A stretch of DNA of 42,264 nucleotides from positions 1 to 42,264 of the forward strand of contig JAGRLT010000048.1 of NCBI GenBank assembly GCA_020441665.1, in the 5' to 3' direction. Made by a program: the position numbers and the translations under genes. The notes under the pieces are model-generated. The model saw nothing but the letters and a program-made list of their open reading frames with translations. It was not told where the DNA came from and ran no database searches. Shown here one piece after another: positions 33,315 to 42,264 of this stretch; position 1 is the first letter of the stretch; the number at the start of each line of letters is the position of its first letter. Source of the DNA: Nitratireductor sp. (GTDB lineage Bacteria; Pseudomonadota; Alphaproteobacteria; Rhizobiales; Rhizobiaceae).

Positions 33315-36278
33315 TCAGCCCGCCACCTCGATTTCGCGCATCGCCCCGGCGTCGCGCGGCGAGAGATCGGGATAGTCGGGATCGGCGCCCACGTCTTCCG
33401 ATATCTTCCAGGAACGGGCGCATTTGCGCCCTTTGGCAAGGGCCGGCACGACGGCGACCCCCGGCACTTCCTCCATGCGGAAGGCATCGGCCGGACCGTC
33501 GCCCTTCTCGACGCGGATATCGGAAGTGATGCAGATATCGTGGAAGTCGCGGCCCTCCAGCGAGGCGAGCAGCGCCGCGTCGGAAATGTAGACCTCGGGC
33601 GCGGCCTCCAGCGAGGAGCGGACCCGCTTTTCGGCCCGTTCGATCTCCAGCGCACCGGTGACGACGCGGCGCACCCGGCGGATCTTCTGCCATTTGGCGG
33701 CGAGTTCATCGTCGCGCCAATCGGCGGGAACTTCGGCGAATTGCTGCAGGTGGACCGATCCGGCATCGCCGGGATGGCGCTCCAGCCAGGCCTCTTCCAT
33801 GGTGAAGGGCAGCATGGGCGCGAGCCATTTGACGATACAGTCGAACAGGATCGAGACGGTCCCGAGCGCCGCCTTGCGGCGAGTGCTCGACGGCGCGTCG
33901 CAATAGAGCGCATCCTTGCGGATATCGAAATAGAAGGACGACAGATCGATGATCATGAAGTCCATCAGATGGCGGGTGATGCGCTTGAAGTCGAAGCCGT
34001 CATAGCCTTCGTTGACGATCTGATCGAGCTCGGCGAGGCGATGCAGCATGTAGCGCTCGAGTTCCGGCATGTCGGCAAAGGCGACCGCCTCGCCCTTGTC
34101 GTGGGCGAGCGTGCCGAGCATCCAGCGGATCGTGTTGCGCATCTTGCGATAGGCATCGATATTGGTCTGGATGATGGTCTTGCCGAGGCGCTGGTCTTCC
34201 CAGTAGTCGGTGTTCATGACCCACAGGCGCAGGATATCGGCGCCCGAATCCTTCATCACATCCTGGGGGAAGACCTGGTTGCCGAGCGATTTCGACATCT
34301 TGCGGCCATCCTCGGCCATGGTGAAGCCATGGGTGATGACCGTGTCATAGGGCGCGCGGCCGCGCGTGCCGCAGCTTTCGAGCAGCGAGGAGTGGAACCA
34401 GCCGCGATGCTGGTCCGAGCCTTCGAGATAGACGTCGGCCGGCCATTTCAGATCGGCGCGCTGTTCGAGGCAGAAGGCGTGGGTCGAGCCTGAATCGAAC
34501 CAGACATCGAGGATGTCGTCGACCTTGTCCCAGTTCTCCACGTCGTTGACGAGGCCTTCGAGGAAACGCTCCTTCGCGCCCTCCTTGTACCAGGCGTCAG
34601 CCCCTTCGGCCTTGAAGACGTCGCGGATGCGGGCGCGCAATTCATCCGAGCGGCCGAACTGCGGCCCGGGAATGACGGCTCCCGTCTCCCTGTGGCGGAA
34701 GACCGAGATCGGTACGCCCCAGGCTCTTTGCCGGGAAAGAACCCAGTCGGGCCGCTGCTCGATCATGGTGTGCAGGCGTTTCTGGCCCGCCGCCGGGACG
34801 AAGCGGGTTTCGTCGATGGCCTTGAGCGACGCATCGCGAAGGGTATGGGCACCGGGCACCACCCCTTCCTTGTCCATATGGACGAACCATTGCGGCGTGT
34901 TGCGGAAGATGACCGGTTTCTTCGAGCGCCATGAATGGGGGTAGTCGTGCTTCAGCCGGCCGCGGGCGAAGAGATGGTTCCTTTCGATCAGCGCGGTGAT
35001 GACGGCCTGGTTGGCATCGCCCTTCTTGCCCTTGTCGTCGATGACGCGGGCGGCCCCACCCTCGCGGTCCGGCCCGAGGCCGGGGGCGCCATCGGTATAG
35101 AAGCCATCGTCGTCGACGGTGAAGGGGATGGCGGTGTCGATGCCGCGCGCTTCGAGCGCGCGGGCGTTTTCCATCCAGATGTCGAAGTCCTCGCGACCGT
35201 GGCCCGGCGCGGTGTGGACGAAGCCGGTACCGGCATCGTCGGTGACGTGATCGCCATCCATCATCGGCACGTCGAACGCGTAATCGCCGCCAAGACCCTT
35301 GAGCGGGTGGGCGCAGGTGATCGCGCCGAGTTCTTCGGCGGAAACGGCGCGCAAGCGCCTGTGTTCAAGCTTTGCCTTGGCAAAGGATTCCTCCGCCAGC
35401 GCGTCGGCAAAGATGAGCTTTTCGCCCGGCCGGGGTCCGAAATCGTTCTCGGCGGCCGTCACTTCGTAGAGACCATAGCTGATCCTGGCAGAAAAGCAGA
35501 TCGCCCGGTTGCCGGGGATCGTCCAGGGCGTCGTCGTCCAGATGACGATGAAGGCGTCTGAAAGGTCGCTGCTTTTCTCGCCGTCGCGCGCAACGGCTCT
35601 GACCGGAAACTTCACCCAGACCGTGTCGCTCTCGACCTGCTCGTATTCGATCTCGGCTTCGGCCAGCGCGGTCTTTTCCACCACCGACCACATGATCGGT
35701 TTCGAGCCGCGATAGAGCTGGCCGGTCTCGGCGAATTTCATCAACTCGTCGGCGATGATCGCTTCCGCCTCATAGGCCATGGTCAGATAGGGGTTTTCGA
35801 AATCGCCGATGACGCCCAGGCGCTGGAACTCCTCCGACTGGACGCCGACCCAATGATCGGCGAAGTCGCGGCATTCCTTGCGGAATTCGACGATAGGCAC
35901 CTCGTCCTTGTTCCTGCCCCTGGCGCGGTACTGTTCCTCGATCTTCCATTCGATCGGCAGGCCGTGGCAGTCCCAGCCCGGCACGTAATTGGAGTCATAC
36001 CCGCGCATCTGGAACGAGCGGGTGATGACGTCCTTGAGGATCTTGTTGAGGGCGTGGCCGATATGGATGTTGCCGTTGGCGTAGGGCGGGCCGTCGTGCA
36101 GCACGTATTTCGGCCTGTCCGCCGCGTCTTCGCGCAGGCGCCGGTAGAGGTTCATCTCCCGCCAGCGGGCGAGGATTTCCGGCTCCTTTTTGGGCAGGCC
36201 GGCGCGCATGGGGAAATCGGTTTTGGGCAGATAGAGGGTTTCGGACCAGTCGCGGCCCTGTTCGGTCTTCTCGGTCAT
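33315..36278 (-). CDS. ileS: Isoleucyl-tRNA synthetase
   Basis: IleS charges tRNA-Ile with isoleucine. The 987-residue class I synthetase has HIGH at 72-75 ([12 protein letters not shown]), the CP1 editing domain (about 190-420) with the [10 protein letters not shown] motif region, and KMSKS at 660-664. The anticodon-binding domain follows. The C-terminus has only a single cysteine (KCARSW) and lacks the four-cysteine zinc finger of the E. coli enzyme, as in many alphaproteobacterial IleS. The start [25 protein letters not shown] is usual. No T-box leader is seen upstream. Confidence 0.97.
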   Translation of the reverse strand: MTEKTEQGRDWSETLYLPKTDFPMRAGLPKKEPEILARWREMNLYRRLREDAADRPKYVLHDGPPYANGNIHIGHALNKILKDVITRSFQMRGYDSNYVPGWDCHGLPIEWKIEEQYRARGRNKDEVPIVEFRKECRDFADHWVGVQSEEFQRLGVIGDFENPYLTMAYEAEAIIADELMKFAETGQLYRGSKPIMWSVVEKTALAEAEIEYEQVESDTVWVKFPVRAVARDGEKSSDLSDAFIVIWTTTPWTIPGNRAICFSARISYGLYEVTAAENDFGPRPGEKLIFADALAEESFAKAKLEHRRLRAVSAEELGAITCAHPLKGLGGDYAFDVPMMDGDHVTDDAGTGFVHTAPGHGREDFDIWMENARALEARGIDTAIPFTVDDDGFYTDGAPGLGPDREGGAARVIDDKGKKGDANQAVITALIERNHLFARGRLKHDYPHSWRSKKPVIFRNTPQWFVHMDKEGVVPGAHTLRDASLKAIDETRFVPAAGQKRLHTMIEQRPDWVLSRQRAWGVPISVFRHRETGAVIPGPQFGRSDELRARIRDVFKAEGADAWYKEGAKERFLEGLVNDVENWDKVDDILDVWFDSGSTHAFCLEQRADLKWPADVYLEGSDQHRGWFHSSLLESCGTRGRAPYDTVITHGFTMAEDGRKMSKSLGNQVFPQDVMKDSGADILRLWVMNTDYWEDQRLGKTIIQTNIDAYRKMRNTIRWMLGTLAHDKGEAVAFADMPELERYMLHRLAELDQIVNEGYDGFDFKRITRHLMDFMIIDLSSFYFDIRKDALYCDAPSSTRRKAALGTVSILFDCIVKWLAPMLPFTMEEAWLERHPGDAGSVHLQQFAEVPADWRDDELAAKWQKIRRVRRVVTGALEIERAEKRVRSSLEAAPEVYISDAALLASLEGRDFHDICITSDIRVEKGDGPADAFRMEEVPGVAVVPALAKGRKCARSWKISEDVGADPDYPDLSPRDAGAMREIEVAG

Positions 36279-36580
36279 CGTTCTCGGTCGTTGTTCTGGC
36301 CGCCTCGCAAGCGGTGCAATGCGGTGGCGTTCTGCGGATATCCGGCTGTCGGAGGCGGAGGATGTGGAGCCTGTAGGCGCAAATGCCCGTCAAGACAAGC
36401 TGTCCCCTGCTGGAAGCGGACGGGAAGCGGTGCGGGCTGGCATAAGGAATTCCCGGGACCCGGCGGGCTGAAACCTCAGGCCGGGACCGGGCCAGTAATT
36501 CGTATCGCGAAAGCGAATTTCAAGCGGTCCATCATGGCGGCTCCATAGCAGCAGCGGGCGCCCAGATAAAGCGCGAAATC
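36279..36580. other. Gap upstream of ileS and of the antitoxin gene
   Basis: This divergent gap must hold the ileS promoter. One inverted repeat, AATTCG/CGAATT around an 11-base centre, lies at 36497-36519. I see no convincing gene and no clear ileS hexamers. Confidence 0.5.
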
Positions 36581-36609
36581 TTGTCATTCTGGCCAGATGC
36601 GCCTATATT
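36581..36609 (+). promoter_or_regulatory. Strong predicted promoter of the Xre-RES operon
   Basis: TTGTCA (36581-36586) and TATATT (36604-36609) are separated by exactly 17 bases, a close match to the sigma-70 consensus and one of the best in the window. The start site would be near 36616. A TTGAT/ATCAA inverted repeat at 36608-36631 overlaps the -10 end and the start site, a fitting place for the antitoxin to bind. Confidence 0.6.
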
Positions 36610-36653
36610 GATGGGCAAATGGCGCAATCAACGGTTGGCGAAAGGTACAGGCC

Positions 36654-37037
36654 ATGGCATCGGCAGCAGCACGGCTTGCAACGGCGCCGGACGAGACCGC
36701 CTTGCGGGTTGCGCCCAGCGCCCTGAACAGGCTGAAGAAACTGGGCTTTTCGGCGGGCGAGATCACCGAGATCGTCGCCCCCCGGCGCACGCTCGACCGC
36801 CGCCGCAAGCAGGGCGAGCGGCTGACGCTGGCCGAATCCGACCGGGTTCACCGGCTGGAGCGGATCATGCAGCAGGCGGACCGTGTGCTGGGATCGGTCG
36901 AAAAGGCCAATCTGTGGCTGCGCCGGCCGAACCGGGCGCTGGACGGAGCCGTCCCGATCGACCTGCTCAAATCGGAGACCGGCGCCCACATGGTGTCGGA
37001 CATTCTCGGGCGGATCGAATTCGGCCTCTATTCCTGA
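36654..37037 (+). CDS. Xre/MbcA/ParS-type antitoxin (DUF2384)
   Basis: This 127-residue protein has the layout of Xre antitoxins of RES-type systems: an N-terminal helix-turn-helix-like domain (LNRLKKLGFSAGEITEIVAPRRTLDRRR) and the C-terminal DUF2384 part (ADRVLGSVEKANLWLRRPNRALDGAVPIDLLKSETG-type segment, ending in VSDILGRIEFGLYS). The conserved W-L-x-x-P-N region contacts the toxin in known complexes. It neutralises the RES toxin encoded 17 bases downstream and probably represses its own promoter. AAAGG lies upstream of the ATG. The gene starts a two-gene unit. Confidence 0.9.
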   Translation: MASAAARLATAPDETALRVAPSALNRLKKLGFSAGEITEIVAPRRTLDRRRKQGERLTLAESDRVHRLERIMQQADRVLGSVEKANLWLRRPNRALDGAVPIDLLKSETGAHMVSDILGRIEFGLYS

Positions 37038-37054
37038 CCGGCCGGATCGCGATC

Positions 37055-37489
37055 GTGCTGGTCTGGCGCATTTCCGGCTTTGCCGATCTCTCCGGCCGGG
37101 GCGGTGTGCTCCATGCGGCGCGCTGGAACCATCGCGGCACGGCCATCGTCTATACCTCCGATCATGTTTCAACGGCATTGCTGGAACTGCTGGTCCATGC
37201 CGATCTCGACCTGCTGCCCGAGCGCTATCAGCTGCTCGCCATCGACATTCCCGAGACGGCGACCGTCGAAACGGCGGACCTGCCCGAGGGCTGGCAGGAC
37301 GATATCCAGGCGACGCGCGACCTGTGGCAGGATTTCGTGGCGCGCGCCGCAGCGCCGGTCCTTGCCGTTCCCTCGGCCATCACGCCGCACACCCGGAACT
37401 ATCTGATCAATCCCGCCCTGGCGGAGGTTTCCGGCATCCGGGTCTCAGCCATCGAAGCCCACCGGCACGATCCGCGTTTCCGGCTGTAA
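37055..37489 (+). CDS. RES-domain toxin (NAD+-consuming)
   Basis: This 144-residue protein is a complete RES domain. RES toxins degrade NAD+ and stop growth when free of antitoxin. Family residues are in place: an early Arg5 in VWRIS, AARWNHRGTAIVY with Arg23 and Tyr33, the helix STALLELLVH with Glu44, and the C-terminal VPSAITPHTRNYLINP with its Ser and Asn. GTG at 37055 is chosen since the product starts just before the conserved Arg and follows the antitoxin stop by 17 bases; a good ribosome-binding site is missing. The gene converges on ribF. Confidence 0.88.
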   Translation: MLVWRISGFADLSGRGGVLHAARWNHRGTAIVYTSDHVSTALLELLVHADLDLLPERYQLLAIDIPETATVETADLPEGWQDDIQATRDLWQDFVARAAAPVLAVPSAITPHTRNYLINPALAEVSGIRVSAIEAHRHDPRFRL

Positions 37490-37564
37490 TCACCCGACCT
37501 TCCGGCCGGGCCTGCGAAGACCGGCAGCGTGAGATCGGCCCGCGGCGTACCCGCCACCATCCCT

Positions 37565-38524
37565 TCATGCAGCGGACGCGGCCAGGATACGGCGCGCTTC
37601 CGCGCTGTCGCGATCCATCTGCCCGACCAGCGCCTCGACGCTGTCGAATTTTTCCTCCGGCCGTATCCAGCCATGGAAGATGATGGTGATCGCTTCGCCG
37701 TATAGATCGCCGGCAAAGTCGAAAACGAAGGTTTCGAGCAGCGGCGCGCCATTGTCGAAGGTCGGGCGGCGGCCGAAGCTCGCAACCCCGTCATGCAGGC
37801 TGCCATCGGCGCGCCGCATGCGCACGGCATAGATGCCGTGGCGCAATCGCGCTTCATCGGGCAGGCGAAGATTGGCGGTCGGATAGCCGAGCGTGCGGCC
37901 AAGCCGGGCGCCGGCGACGACCGTGCCGGCCACATCGAAGGGCCGGGCGAGCAGCCGGTTGGCCTCGGCGACATCGCCGCCGGCAAGCGCTTCGCGAATG
38001 CGCGACGAAGAGACGATCCTGCCGGGCTCATCGGGATCGGTAAACTGCTCGACCAGCGTGACGTCGAAACCCGCCGCGCCACCTGCCTGCCGCAGCAGTT
38101 CAGGCGACCCCGAGCGGTTCCTGCCGAAATGAAAATCGTAACCGGTGACGACATGGCGGGCACCGCAATGGGCCACCAGGTGGACGCGGATGAAGTCTTC
38201 CGCCGTCATGCCGGCAAGACCCGCGTCGAATACTTCGCTGACGACGCCATCCATGCCCGCCGCAAGCAGAAGCTCCGCCTTGCGCCGGGGCCCGGTGAGG
38301 CGGAAAACCGGCTCCTGCGGCCGGAAGAAGGTGCGCGGATGGGGCTCGAAAGTGAGTGCAAGCGCCGGGATGGCGGCCTCACGGGCGAGGTCGGATGCGG
38401 CGGCGAGCACCGCGCGATGGGCCAGATGCACCCCGTCGAAATTGCCGACCGCCACGACGCCGCCGCGAAGCGCGGCGGGAAGCGCAGCGGTCGATCCGAA
38501 CCAGTTGGCGAGATCCGACACCAT
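37565..38524 (-). CDS. ribF: Bifunctional riboflavin kinase / FAD synthetase
   Basis: RibF makes FMN from riboflavin and then FAD. The 319-residue protein has an N-terminal nucleotidyltransferase domain with GNFDGVHLAH at 27-36 and SSSRIREAL, and a C-terminal riboflavin kinase domain with LGYPTANLRLP and the GVASFGRRPTF segment. The size fits the family (313 in E. coli). The ATG at 38524 lies eight bases after the stop of the HAD gene, so the two are probably one operon. Confidence 0.95.
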   Translation of the reverse strand: MVSDLANWFGSTAALPAALRGGVVAVGNFDGVHLAHRAVLAAASDLAREAAIPALALTFEPHPRTFFRPQEPVFRLTGPRRKAELLLAAGMDGVVSEVFDAGLAGMTAEDFIRVHLVAHCGARHVVTGYDFHFGRNRSGSPELLRQAGGAAGFDVTLVEQFTDPDEPGRIVSSSRIREALAGGDVAEANRLLARPFDVAGTVVAGARLGRTLGYPTANLRLPDEARLRHGIYAVRMRRADGSLHDGVASFGRRPTFDNGAPLLETFVFDFAGDLYGEAITIIFHGWIRPEEKFDSVEALVGQMDRDSAEARRILAASAA

Positions 38525-38532
38525 CCCCGATG

Positions 38533-39420
38533 CTACCAGTCGAGACGCGGCATATAGGCGACGGGGGAAGCCCCGCGCGCAGCGAGAAAGGCGTTGAGCG
38601 CTTCATGGTCGGGCTGGTCTGCCGGCCCGTATTCCGCCGCATGGATGCCGGCGCTGATATAGAGCGCATCAATGCCGAAATCCGCCGCGCCCTTGATATC
38701 GGTCGGCATGCCGTCGCCGATCGCCAGGATTTGCGACCTGTCGATCGTGCCGCCGGAAAGGTTTTCCGCCTCGCCGATCGCCAGTTCATAGATCGGCCGG
38801 TAGGGCTTGCCGGCGATCCGATTGCGGCCGCCCAGCCGGGCATATTCGGCGGCCAGCGCCCCGGCGCAATAGATCAGGCTGTCGCCGCGCTCGACGACGA
38901 GATCGGGATTGGCGCAGATGAAATCGAGACCGCGCGCCTGCAGGCGGCCAAACGCCTCGGTATAGTCGGCCGGCGTTTCCACGGTATCGTCCACCAGGCC
39001 CGAACAGACGATGACTTCCGCCTCCTGCGCGTCCACCAGTTCGCGATCAAGCCCCTCGAACAGGTTGAGATCGCGCTCGGGGCCGATGTGATAGACCTTG
39101 CGCGGCCCGGCTGCGATCAGCGTGCGGGTGACATCGCCGGAGGTCACCACCGTGTCATAGGCATTGTCCGGCACGCCCATGGCGGCCAATTGGGCAAACA
39201 CCGACTTGCGGCGGCGCGGCGCGTTGGTGACCATGACCACATGACCGCCGCCGGCGCGAAATTGCGTCAGAGCGCGGATGGCACCGGCATAAGGCGCGAC
39301 GCCGTTGTGCAGCACGCCCCAGACGTCGCAGACGAGAAGCCGGTAGCCGGCCGCGATCGCCGACAGGCCGGCGATCCGCTCGATGTTGCTGGTTGCAGTA
39401 TCTTTCACTCTGTCTTCCAT
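38533..39420 (-). CDS. HAD-IIA family hydrolase (TIGR01459-like)
   Basis: This 295-residue phosphatase belongs to the HAD superfamily, class IIA. It has the nucleophile motif as CDVWGVLHNG (Asp-x-Trp form), the VTNAPRRR segment of motif II, GKPYRPIYELA with the motif III Lys, and GDGMPTDIKGA as motif IV. The Asp-x-Trp version marks a subgroup found in alphaproteobacteria. The substrate is unknown; the NagD relatives act on small phosphates. Its place directly before ribF hints at flavin or nucleotide phosphates but proves nothing. ATG at 39420 has GGAG six bases upstream. Confidence 0.85.
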   Translation of the reverse strand: MEDRVKDTATSNIERIAGLSAIAAGYRLLVCDVWGVLHNGVAPYAGAIRALTQFRAGGGHVVMVTNAPRRRKSVFAQLAAMGVPDNAYDTVVTSGDVTRTLIAAGPRKVYHIGPERDLNLFEGLDRELVDAQEAEVIVCSGLVDDTVETPADYTEAFGRLQARGLDFICANPDLVVERGDSLIYCAGALAAEYARLGGRNRIAGKPYRPIYELAIGEAENLSGGTIDRSQILAIGDGMPTDIKGAADFGIDALYISAGIHAAEYGPADQPDHEALNAFLAARGASPVAYMPRLDW

Positions 39421-39539
39421 CACTGGCTCCGCCCCGGTCCCAGGCCGCCAGGGTTTCGCGCCCTTATGAACAGAGCCGCGCGCCACCGCAAGGCCTGCCG
39501 GCGGACGAATGCGCCGCGGGCGCCTCCCATGGGCCGGTT

Positions 39540-39555
39540 TAATCATATTTGATTA
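39540..39555. promoter_or_regulatory. AT-rich perfect dyad between the HAD and EAL genes
   Basis: TAATCA and TGATTA enclose the 4-base centre TATT. This AT-rich 16-mer stands out in a GC-rich gap, 72 bases before the EAL gene and 119 bases before the HAD gene. It is a plausible regulator-binding site. Confidence 0.5.
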
Positions 39556-39627
39556 CCATCGCCGCCGGTTTTCCTTCCCCCCGCAGGGGACATGGTGTTT
39601 AGTCGATGCGGGACAGAAGGTGGCTCG

Positions 39628-40899
39628 ATGGTCTTGATCGGCAAGTTCATAGGGGTTGTGCTCCTGGCCGCCCTTGGCGCCGGGGCGGGCTATGGGCTGG
39701 CCGACCGCGCCGGGCTCGATCTGTTCGACAGCGCGCTTGCCGCCGCGGCGATCTGCGCCGTCGTGCTGTCGCTTGCCGCCTGTGGCATCGCCCTTGTCGG
39801 CAATCGCCGGCTGCGGCGCGACCTGGCCGCCTATTCGGCCTATGAGGAAGAGGTGGTTCGCAAGCTCGATGCGGTCCTGGCCGAGCGCGACAAGCTTACG
39901 GGGCTTTCAGCACTGGATGAACGGGTCGCCAATCTGGAAGCCGCCCTGCTCAGCCTTCATTCAGAACGCCGGCCGGAACCGCCCGAAGCCGCAGCGGCGC
40001 GGACCGGGGTCTTCGATGCGCAGACGCCGCCGCGGCAGCGCGATGCGGGCAGCAAGGTGGTACGGCTGATCACCGGCCGGAAGGAGATCGCGGACGGGCC
40101 GTCAGAAGAGCGCGGGCGGCGGGAAACGCAGCGCCGGATCGGCAGGGCGTTGAGCGAGGAGGGTATCCGCATCCGCCTGCAGCCGTCGGTCGATCTGGTT
40201 TCGCGCAAGGTACGGGCGGTGGCGGCAAGCCTCTGGCTCAACCCCGGCGCGGGCGAGGCGATCGCGGTCGACAGTGTCGAGGCCTTGCTGGACGAGGCGC
40301 AGAAGGCGCAGCTCGACCGGTTCGCCGTGTTCGAACTGAGCCGCGTGGTGCGGATGATGGAGGAGGACGGGCAATTGGTGCCGGTGTTCTATCGCTTCCT
40401 GCTGCCGGGCGGCGGGCCGGACGAAAGCTGGGACGCGATTGCCGAACGCCTTCGCGGCGACCGCATGCTTGCCAGCCATCTGATCGCCATCACCGACATT
40501 GCAGCGCTCAGCCGTTCGGGCGAAAGACACCTGCTTCGCCTGGCCGAACTGGCCAACCATGGCGTGCATCTGGCGCTGGGCGGCATAAGGCGGCTGCAGG
40601 ACATCAAGCAGCATTCGCAAAAGGCCGGGTTTCACCACGGCGTCGTCAGCGCCGACGCCCTGCTTGCCTATCTGCCGGGTTCCAACCGGCGCTATGGCGA
40701 GGAATTGCTGCCGGCGCTCACCCGGCTGGGCATGGAAATCGTCGCAACCGGCGTCAACCATCGCCACCAGGCCTCGGGGCTGCTCGACCTCGATGTCGCC
40801 ACTGCCATGGGCGATCTCATCTCCAAACCGCGCAAGATACGCCTCTATCCGGAAAACACCGGATCTGCCGGCACCGGCGAGACCGGGCTCGAAGCCTGA
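39628..40899 (+). CDS. Membrane protein with degenerate EAL domain (TipF-like layout)
   Basis: This 423-residue protein has two N-terminal transmembrane helices (about 5-25 and 33-55), a charged coiled segment (about 58-115), a linker, and an EAL-like domain from about 165 to the end. The catalytic signature is lost: the EAL motif position reads AASLWL, and the final ExxE...QG segment reads VATGVNHRHQASGLL...TAMGDLISKP. It is thus unlikely to cleave cyclic di-GMP and may be a receptor or scaffold. The layout resembles Caulobacter TipF, a flagellar positioning protein; that link is an inference. ATG at 39628 has AAGG seven bases upstream; a longer frame begins at 39592. Confidence 0.78.
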   Translation: MVLIGKFIGVVLLAALGAGAGYGLADRAGLDLFDSALAAAAICAVVLSLAACGIALVGNRRLRRDLAAYSAYEEEVVRKLDAVLAERDKLTGLSALDERVANLEAALLSLHSERRPEPPEAAAARTGVFDAQTPPRQRDAGSKVVRLITGRKEIADGPSEERGRRETQRRIGRALSEEGIRIRLQPSVDLVSRKVRAVAASLWLNPGAGEAIAVDSVEALLDEAQKAQLDRFAVFELSRVVRMMEEDGQLVPVFYRFLLPGGGPDESWDAIAERLRGDRMLASHLIAITDIAALSRSGERHLLRLAELANHGVHLALGGIRRLQDIKQHSQKAGFHHGVVSADALLAYLPGSNRRYGEELLPALTRLGMEIVATGVNHRHQASGLLDLDVATAMGDLISKPRKIRLYPENTGSAGTGETGLEA

Positions 40900-40914
40900 T
40901 CCGGCGGCACTCTG

Positions 40915-40946
40915 CCGGCCTTGCAGGCTTCGGGCCTGCCGGCCGG
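40915..40946 (+). terminator. Hairpin after the EAL-like gene
   Basis: Arms CCGGCC-TT-GCAGGC and GCCTGC-C-GGCCGG pair around a TTCGG loop, 12 base pairs with a small internal loop. It starts 16 bases after the stop. No strong T-run follows, but the stem is very stable. Confidence 0.5.
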
Positions 40947-40965
40947 TCAGCCTGCGTGAAAAGGG

Positions 40966-40994
40966 TTGACTCTTCGCGGTGGCATGCCTATCTC
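40966..40994 (+). promoter_or_regulatory. groESL promoter
   Basis: TTGACT (40966-40971), a 17-base spacer and TATCTC (40989-40994) form a sigma-70-like promoter. The start would be near 41001, just at the CIRCE element, the usual layout in HrcA-controlled groESL operons. Confidence 0.65.
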
Positions 40995-41002
40995 CCCCGC
41001 TG

Positions 41003-41029
41003 TTAGCACTCTCTATCTGGGAGTGCTAA
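41003..41029 (+). promoter_or_regulatory. CIRCE operator (HrcA binding site)
   Basis: TTAGCACTC, nine bases, GAGTGCTAA: a perfect match to the CIRCE consensus with the exact N9 spacing. The HrcA repressor binds here and releases under heat shock when GroEL is busy. It lies 79 bases before groES. The hrcA gene is not in the window. Confidence 0.97.
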
Positions 41030-41107
41030 GTCGTTTAAGGGCCTGCCCCGCCGACAGAAAAGCTCGCGGGCGTCAGGCAACTCATTGAGACAATTGGGAA
41101 AACAACG

Positions 41108-41404
41108 ATGGCAAAACTGAACTTCCGTCCGCTTCACGACCGCGTGGTCGTGCGCCGCGTGGAATCCGAGGAAAAAACCGCCGGCGGCATCATCCTGCCC
41201 GATACGGCACAGGAAAAGCCCTCCGAGGGTGAGATCGTGGCTGTCGGTTCCGGCGTGCGCGATGAAAGCGGCAAGCTCGTTCCGCTCGACGTCAAGGCTG
41301 GCGACCGGGTGCTGTTCGGCAAATGGTCCGGCACCGAAGTCAAGATCAACGGCCAGGACCTGCTGATCATGAAAGAGTCCGACATCATGGGCGTTGTCGG
41401 CTAA
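41108..41404 (+). CDS. groES: Co-chaperonin GroES
   Basis: GroES caps the GroEL barrel during protein folding. The 98-residue protein shows the full family pattern: [29 protein letters not shown] (mobile loop with GGIILP), [30 protein letters not shown], and [13 protein letters not shown]. The length is usual. It is under CIRCE control and is followed by groEL after 79 bases. Confidence 0.98.
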   Translation: MAKLNFRPLHDRVVVRRVESEEKTAGGIILPDTAQEKPSEGEIVAVGSGVRDESGKLVPLDVKAGDRVLFGKWSGTEVKINGQDLLIMKESDIMGVVG

Positions 41405-41438
41405 CCGCAAGCCCGCCCTACCAAGCCAAATGCATTGA

Positions 41439-42264
<826 letters not shown>

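Noticed and set aside
31947-34493. 848-residue plus-strand open frame over tadA, the lipoprotein gene and ileS
   Set aside because: It crosses three real genes and a gap, overlaps ileS in antisense, and shows no domain; a product of high GC and few stop codons.
36390-36587. 65-residue minus-strand open frame lying wholly between ileS and the antitoxin
   Set aside because: It has no ribosome-binding site, no recognisable pattern, and its start overlaps the -35 of the antitoxin promoter. It could be revisited with ribosome profiling.
36279-36653. T-box or other riboswitch leader for ileS
   Set aside because: No T-box sequence or terminator/antiterminator arrangement is visible, and T-boxes are not expected in alphaproteobacteria.
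37055-37489. A longer RES toxin frame beginning at 36581
   Set aside because: The upstream part is the antitoxin gene in another frame; the RES domain starts only at the GTG near 37055.

Overview
The window is a GC-rich, densely packed stretch of bacterial chromosome with almost only housekeeping genes. Gene content and family signatures point to an alphaproteobacterium of the Hyphomicrobiales (Rhizobiales). The evidence is a linked guaB / MAPEG / RsmB-like block, a pmbA-cysQ-DUF4170-DUF374-waaA-lpxK lipid A/Kdo block, DUF2093 next to mutL, two M16 proteases in tandem, and a groESL operon with a perfect CIRCE element. No rRNA, tRNA, CRISPR array or insertion sequence was seen. This placement is by family knowledge, not by a search.

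Layout. 1-1090: end of one short-chain dehydrogenase and a complete second one. 1266-8114 (minus strand): guaA; an ArsR regulator / SRPBCC / DUF1761 operon with a duplicated operator; then guaB-MAPEG-RsmB-like-nucleosidase. 8335-11742: a large GT-C-like membrane protein divergent from a GT2 glycosyltransferase and a small four-helix transporter, together a plausible lipid-linked sugar transfer module. 11821-16629: succinate-semialdehyde dehydrogenase, a SulP transporter and a Bcr/CflA-type exporter. 16751-18825: mutL and a DUF2093 gene. 18830-24625 (minus): a six-gene lipid A/Kdo operon. 24796-26223: a MATE transporter. 26232-29826 (minus): an M16 protease pair and a patatin-like phospholipase. 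29972-32945: rsmD, rluB with a long lysine-rich tail, tadA and a lipoprotein. 33315-36278: ileS. 36654-37489: an Xre/RES toxin-antitoxin pair. 37565-39420: ribF and a HAD-IIA phosphatase. 39628-40899: a membrane protein with a degenerate EAL domain. 41108 to the end: groES and the start of groEL.

The genes form several functional groups: guanine nucleotide synthesis (guaA, guaB), envelope assembly (waaA, lpxK, DUF374 protein, M16 proteases, the GT module), RNA modification and translation (RsmB-like, rsmD, rluB, tadA, ileS), and stress or defence (groESL, Xre-RES, mutL, efflux pumps).

The most noteworthy items are the divergent GT-C / GT2 / small-transporter module, the Xre-RES pair with a strong promoter, the ArsR operon whose two operators coincide with its promoter and whose mRNA looks leaderless, the degenerate EAL protein, and a set of unexplained inverted and direct repeats in intergenic gaps. 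No clearly new multi-gene system is proven by the sequence alone.
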